From Streptomyces sp. NBC_01262 (GTDB lineage Bacteria; Actinomycetota; Actinomycetes; Streptomycetales; Streptomycetaceae), in contig NZ_CP108462.1 of assembly GCF_036226365.1 (NCBI RefSeq), positions 6,029,501 to 6,093,500 of the forward strand: DNA of 64,000 nucleotides, given 5' to 3'. Of this stretch, positions 63,359 to 64,000 are shown piece after piece. Under the pieces are notes generated by a model. That model saw nothing but the letters and a program-made list of their open reading frames with translations. It made no database searches and had not been told where the DNA came from. Position 1 is the first letter of the stretch. Each line of letters starts with the position of its first letter. Made by a program: the position numbers and the translations under genes.

Positions 63359-64000
63359 ATGAGCCTGAACGGTCTGCTCGATGTCGTTGTCGGCGATCCG
63401 GCCCTCTCCGAGGCGGTGAAGACCGCCGCCGGCGGCACCCGTCCGCACGTGGACATCGTGGGCCCGCCCGCCGCGCGGGCCTTCGCCATCGGGGCGCTGG
63501 CGGCCCGCGCGGGGCGTACGGTCCTGGCGGTCACGGCCACCGGCCGCGAGGCGGAAGACCTGGCGGCGGCGCTGCGCTCGCTGCTCCCGGAGGACGCCGT
63601 GGCGGAGTACCCGGCCTGGGAGACCCTGCCGCACGAGCGGCTCTCCCCGCGCTCGGACACCGTCGGCCGCCGCCTCGCCGTCCTGCGGCGGCTCGCGCAC
63701 CCCAGCGCGGACGACCCGACGGCCGGGCCGGTGAAGGTGGTCGTCGCGCCCATCCGCTCCGTACTGCAGCCGCAGGTGCAGGGCCTCGGCGACCTGGTCC
63801 CGGTGGCGCTGCGCAGCGGGCAGAACGCCGACCTCGGCGCGGTCGTGGACGCGCTGGCGGCGGCCGCGTACGCCCGCGTGGAGCTGGTCGAGAAGCGCGG
63901 CGAGTTCGCCGTGCGCGGCGGCATCCTGGATGTCTTCCCGCCCACCGAGGAGCACCCGCTGCGGGTGGAGTTCTGGGGCGACGACGTCGAGGAGATCCGT
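63359..64000 (+). CDS. mfd: transcription-repair coupling factor Mfd (5' part)
   Basis: Open from ATG 63359 to the window edge (about 213 residues, incomplete). LLDVVVGDPALSEAVKTA, AVAEYPAWETLPHERLSPRSDTVGRRLAVLRRL and FAVRGGILDVFPPTEEHPLRVEFWGDDVEEIR are the UvrB-homology N-terminal domains of Mfd. It removes stalled RNA polymerase and recruits UvrA. Confidence 0.94.
   Translation, partial: MSLNGLLDVVVGDPALSEAVKTAAGGTRPHVDIVGPPAARAFAIGALAARAGRTVLAVTATGREAEDLAAALRSLLPEDAVAEYPAWETLPHERLSPRSDTVGRRLAVLRRLAHPSADDPTAGPVKVVVAPIRSVLQPQVQGLGDLVPVALRSGQNADLGAVVDALAAAAYARVELVEKRGEFAVRGGILDVFPPTEEHPLRVEFWGDDVEEIR

Overview
The window is a chromosomal segment of a Streptomyces or very close relative. 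It has very high G+C with third-position GC bias, many GTG starts, short GTGA/ATGA overlaps, many apparently leaderless genes (TANNNT 6 to 9 bases before the start codon), and family sets typical of the genus (RpfB, DUF397 plus XRE/DUF5753 plus RsbW-like ATPase, LAxTG surface protein, SUKH proteins). Gene content and order (PMT, rsmI, tatD, rpfB, rsmA, ispE ... gal operon ... tamR/tam ... tRNA-Gln, glmU, prs, rplY, pth ... ppc ... mfd) look like conserved core chromosome with small accessory insertions. No transposase, integrase, CRISPR array or rRNA was seen.

Layout. 1-10.7 kb: truncated FAD dehydrogenase, ATP-grasp enzyme, EamA transporter, penicillin-binding protein with a perfect palindrome in its promoter, small enzymes (GNAT, DinB, MBL fold, VOC), a WhiJ-like regulatory set (DUF397, XRE/DUF5753, divergent RsbW-like ATPase), small hypothetical proteins and a decayed ankyrin gene. 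10.9-14.9 kb: protein O-mannosyltransferase, ABC exporter and a 53-residue Pro/Arg/Gly-rich peptide gene in one apparent operon, with tandem repeats in the leader and a strong hairpin after the peptide gene. 14.9-20.8 kb: rsmI, zinc-ribbon protein, TatD nuclease, rpfB, rsmA, DUF6069 protein with two operators, ispE. 20.8-24.0 kb: PIN/antitoxin module, a 0.35 kb gene-free stretch, a SUKH-like protein and an acyltransferase. 24.1-30.0 kb: ABC-F ATPase, beta-propeller protein, a response regulator lacking its phospho-acceptor Asp, SSS symporter. 30.1-35.6 kb: galTEK, a second orphan LuxR-type regulator, an Asn-rich SH3 exported protein. 35.8-39.6 kb: tamR/tam, VOC protein, desaturase plus TetR, tRNA-Gln. 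39.7-47.9 kb: glmU, prs, rplY, pth, a LAxTG protein, ppc. 48.0-52.5 kb: orphan histidine kinase with a TTA codon, IclR with a dehydrogenase/TIM-barrel sugar-acid-like operon. 52.7-57.0 kb: a compact toxin/immunity-type locus (SUKH-3, YwqJ deaminase, WHH nuclease-SUKH fusion, YrhB/deaminase/SUKH-4 fusion). 57.1-64 kb: DivIVA-like coiled coil, divergent MFS and MacB-type ABC transporters, start of mfd.

The two most interesting regions are the peptide/exporter operon (14.8 to 10.9 kb, minus strand), which resembles a secreted-peptide locus with a Pro/Arg-rich precursor lacking Cys, Ser and Thr, and the SUKH/deaminase/WHH locus, in which toxin-type and immunity-type domains are fused in single polypeptides with no visible secretion signal. 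Family calls rest on motif reading by eye; no database search was run.
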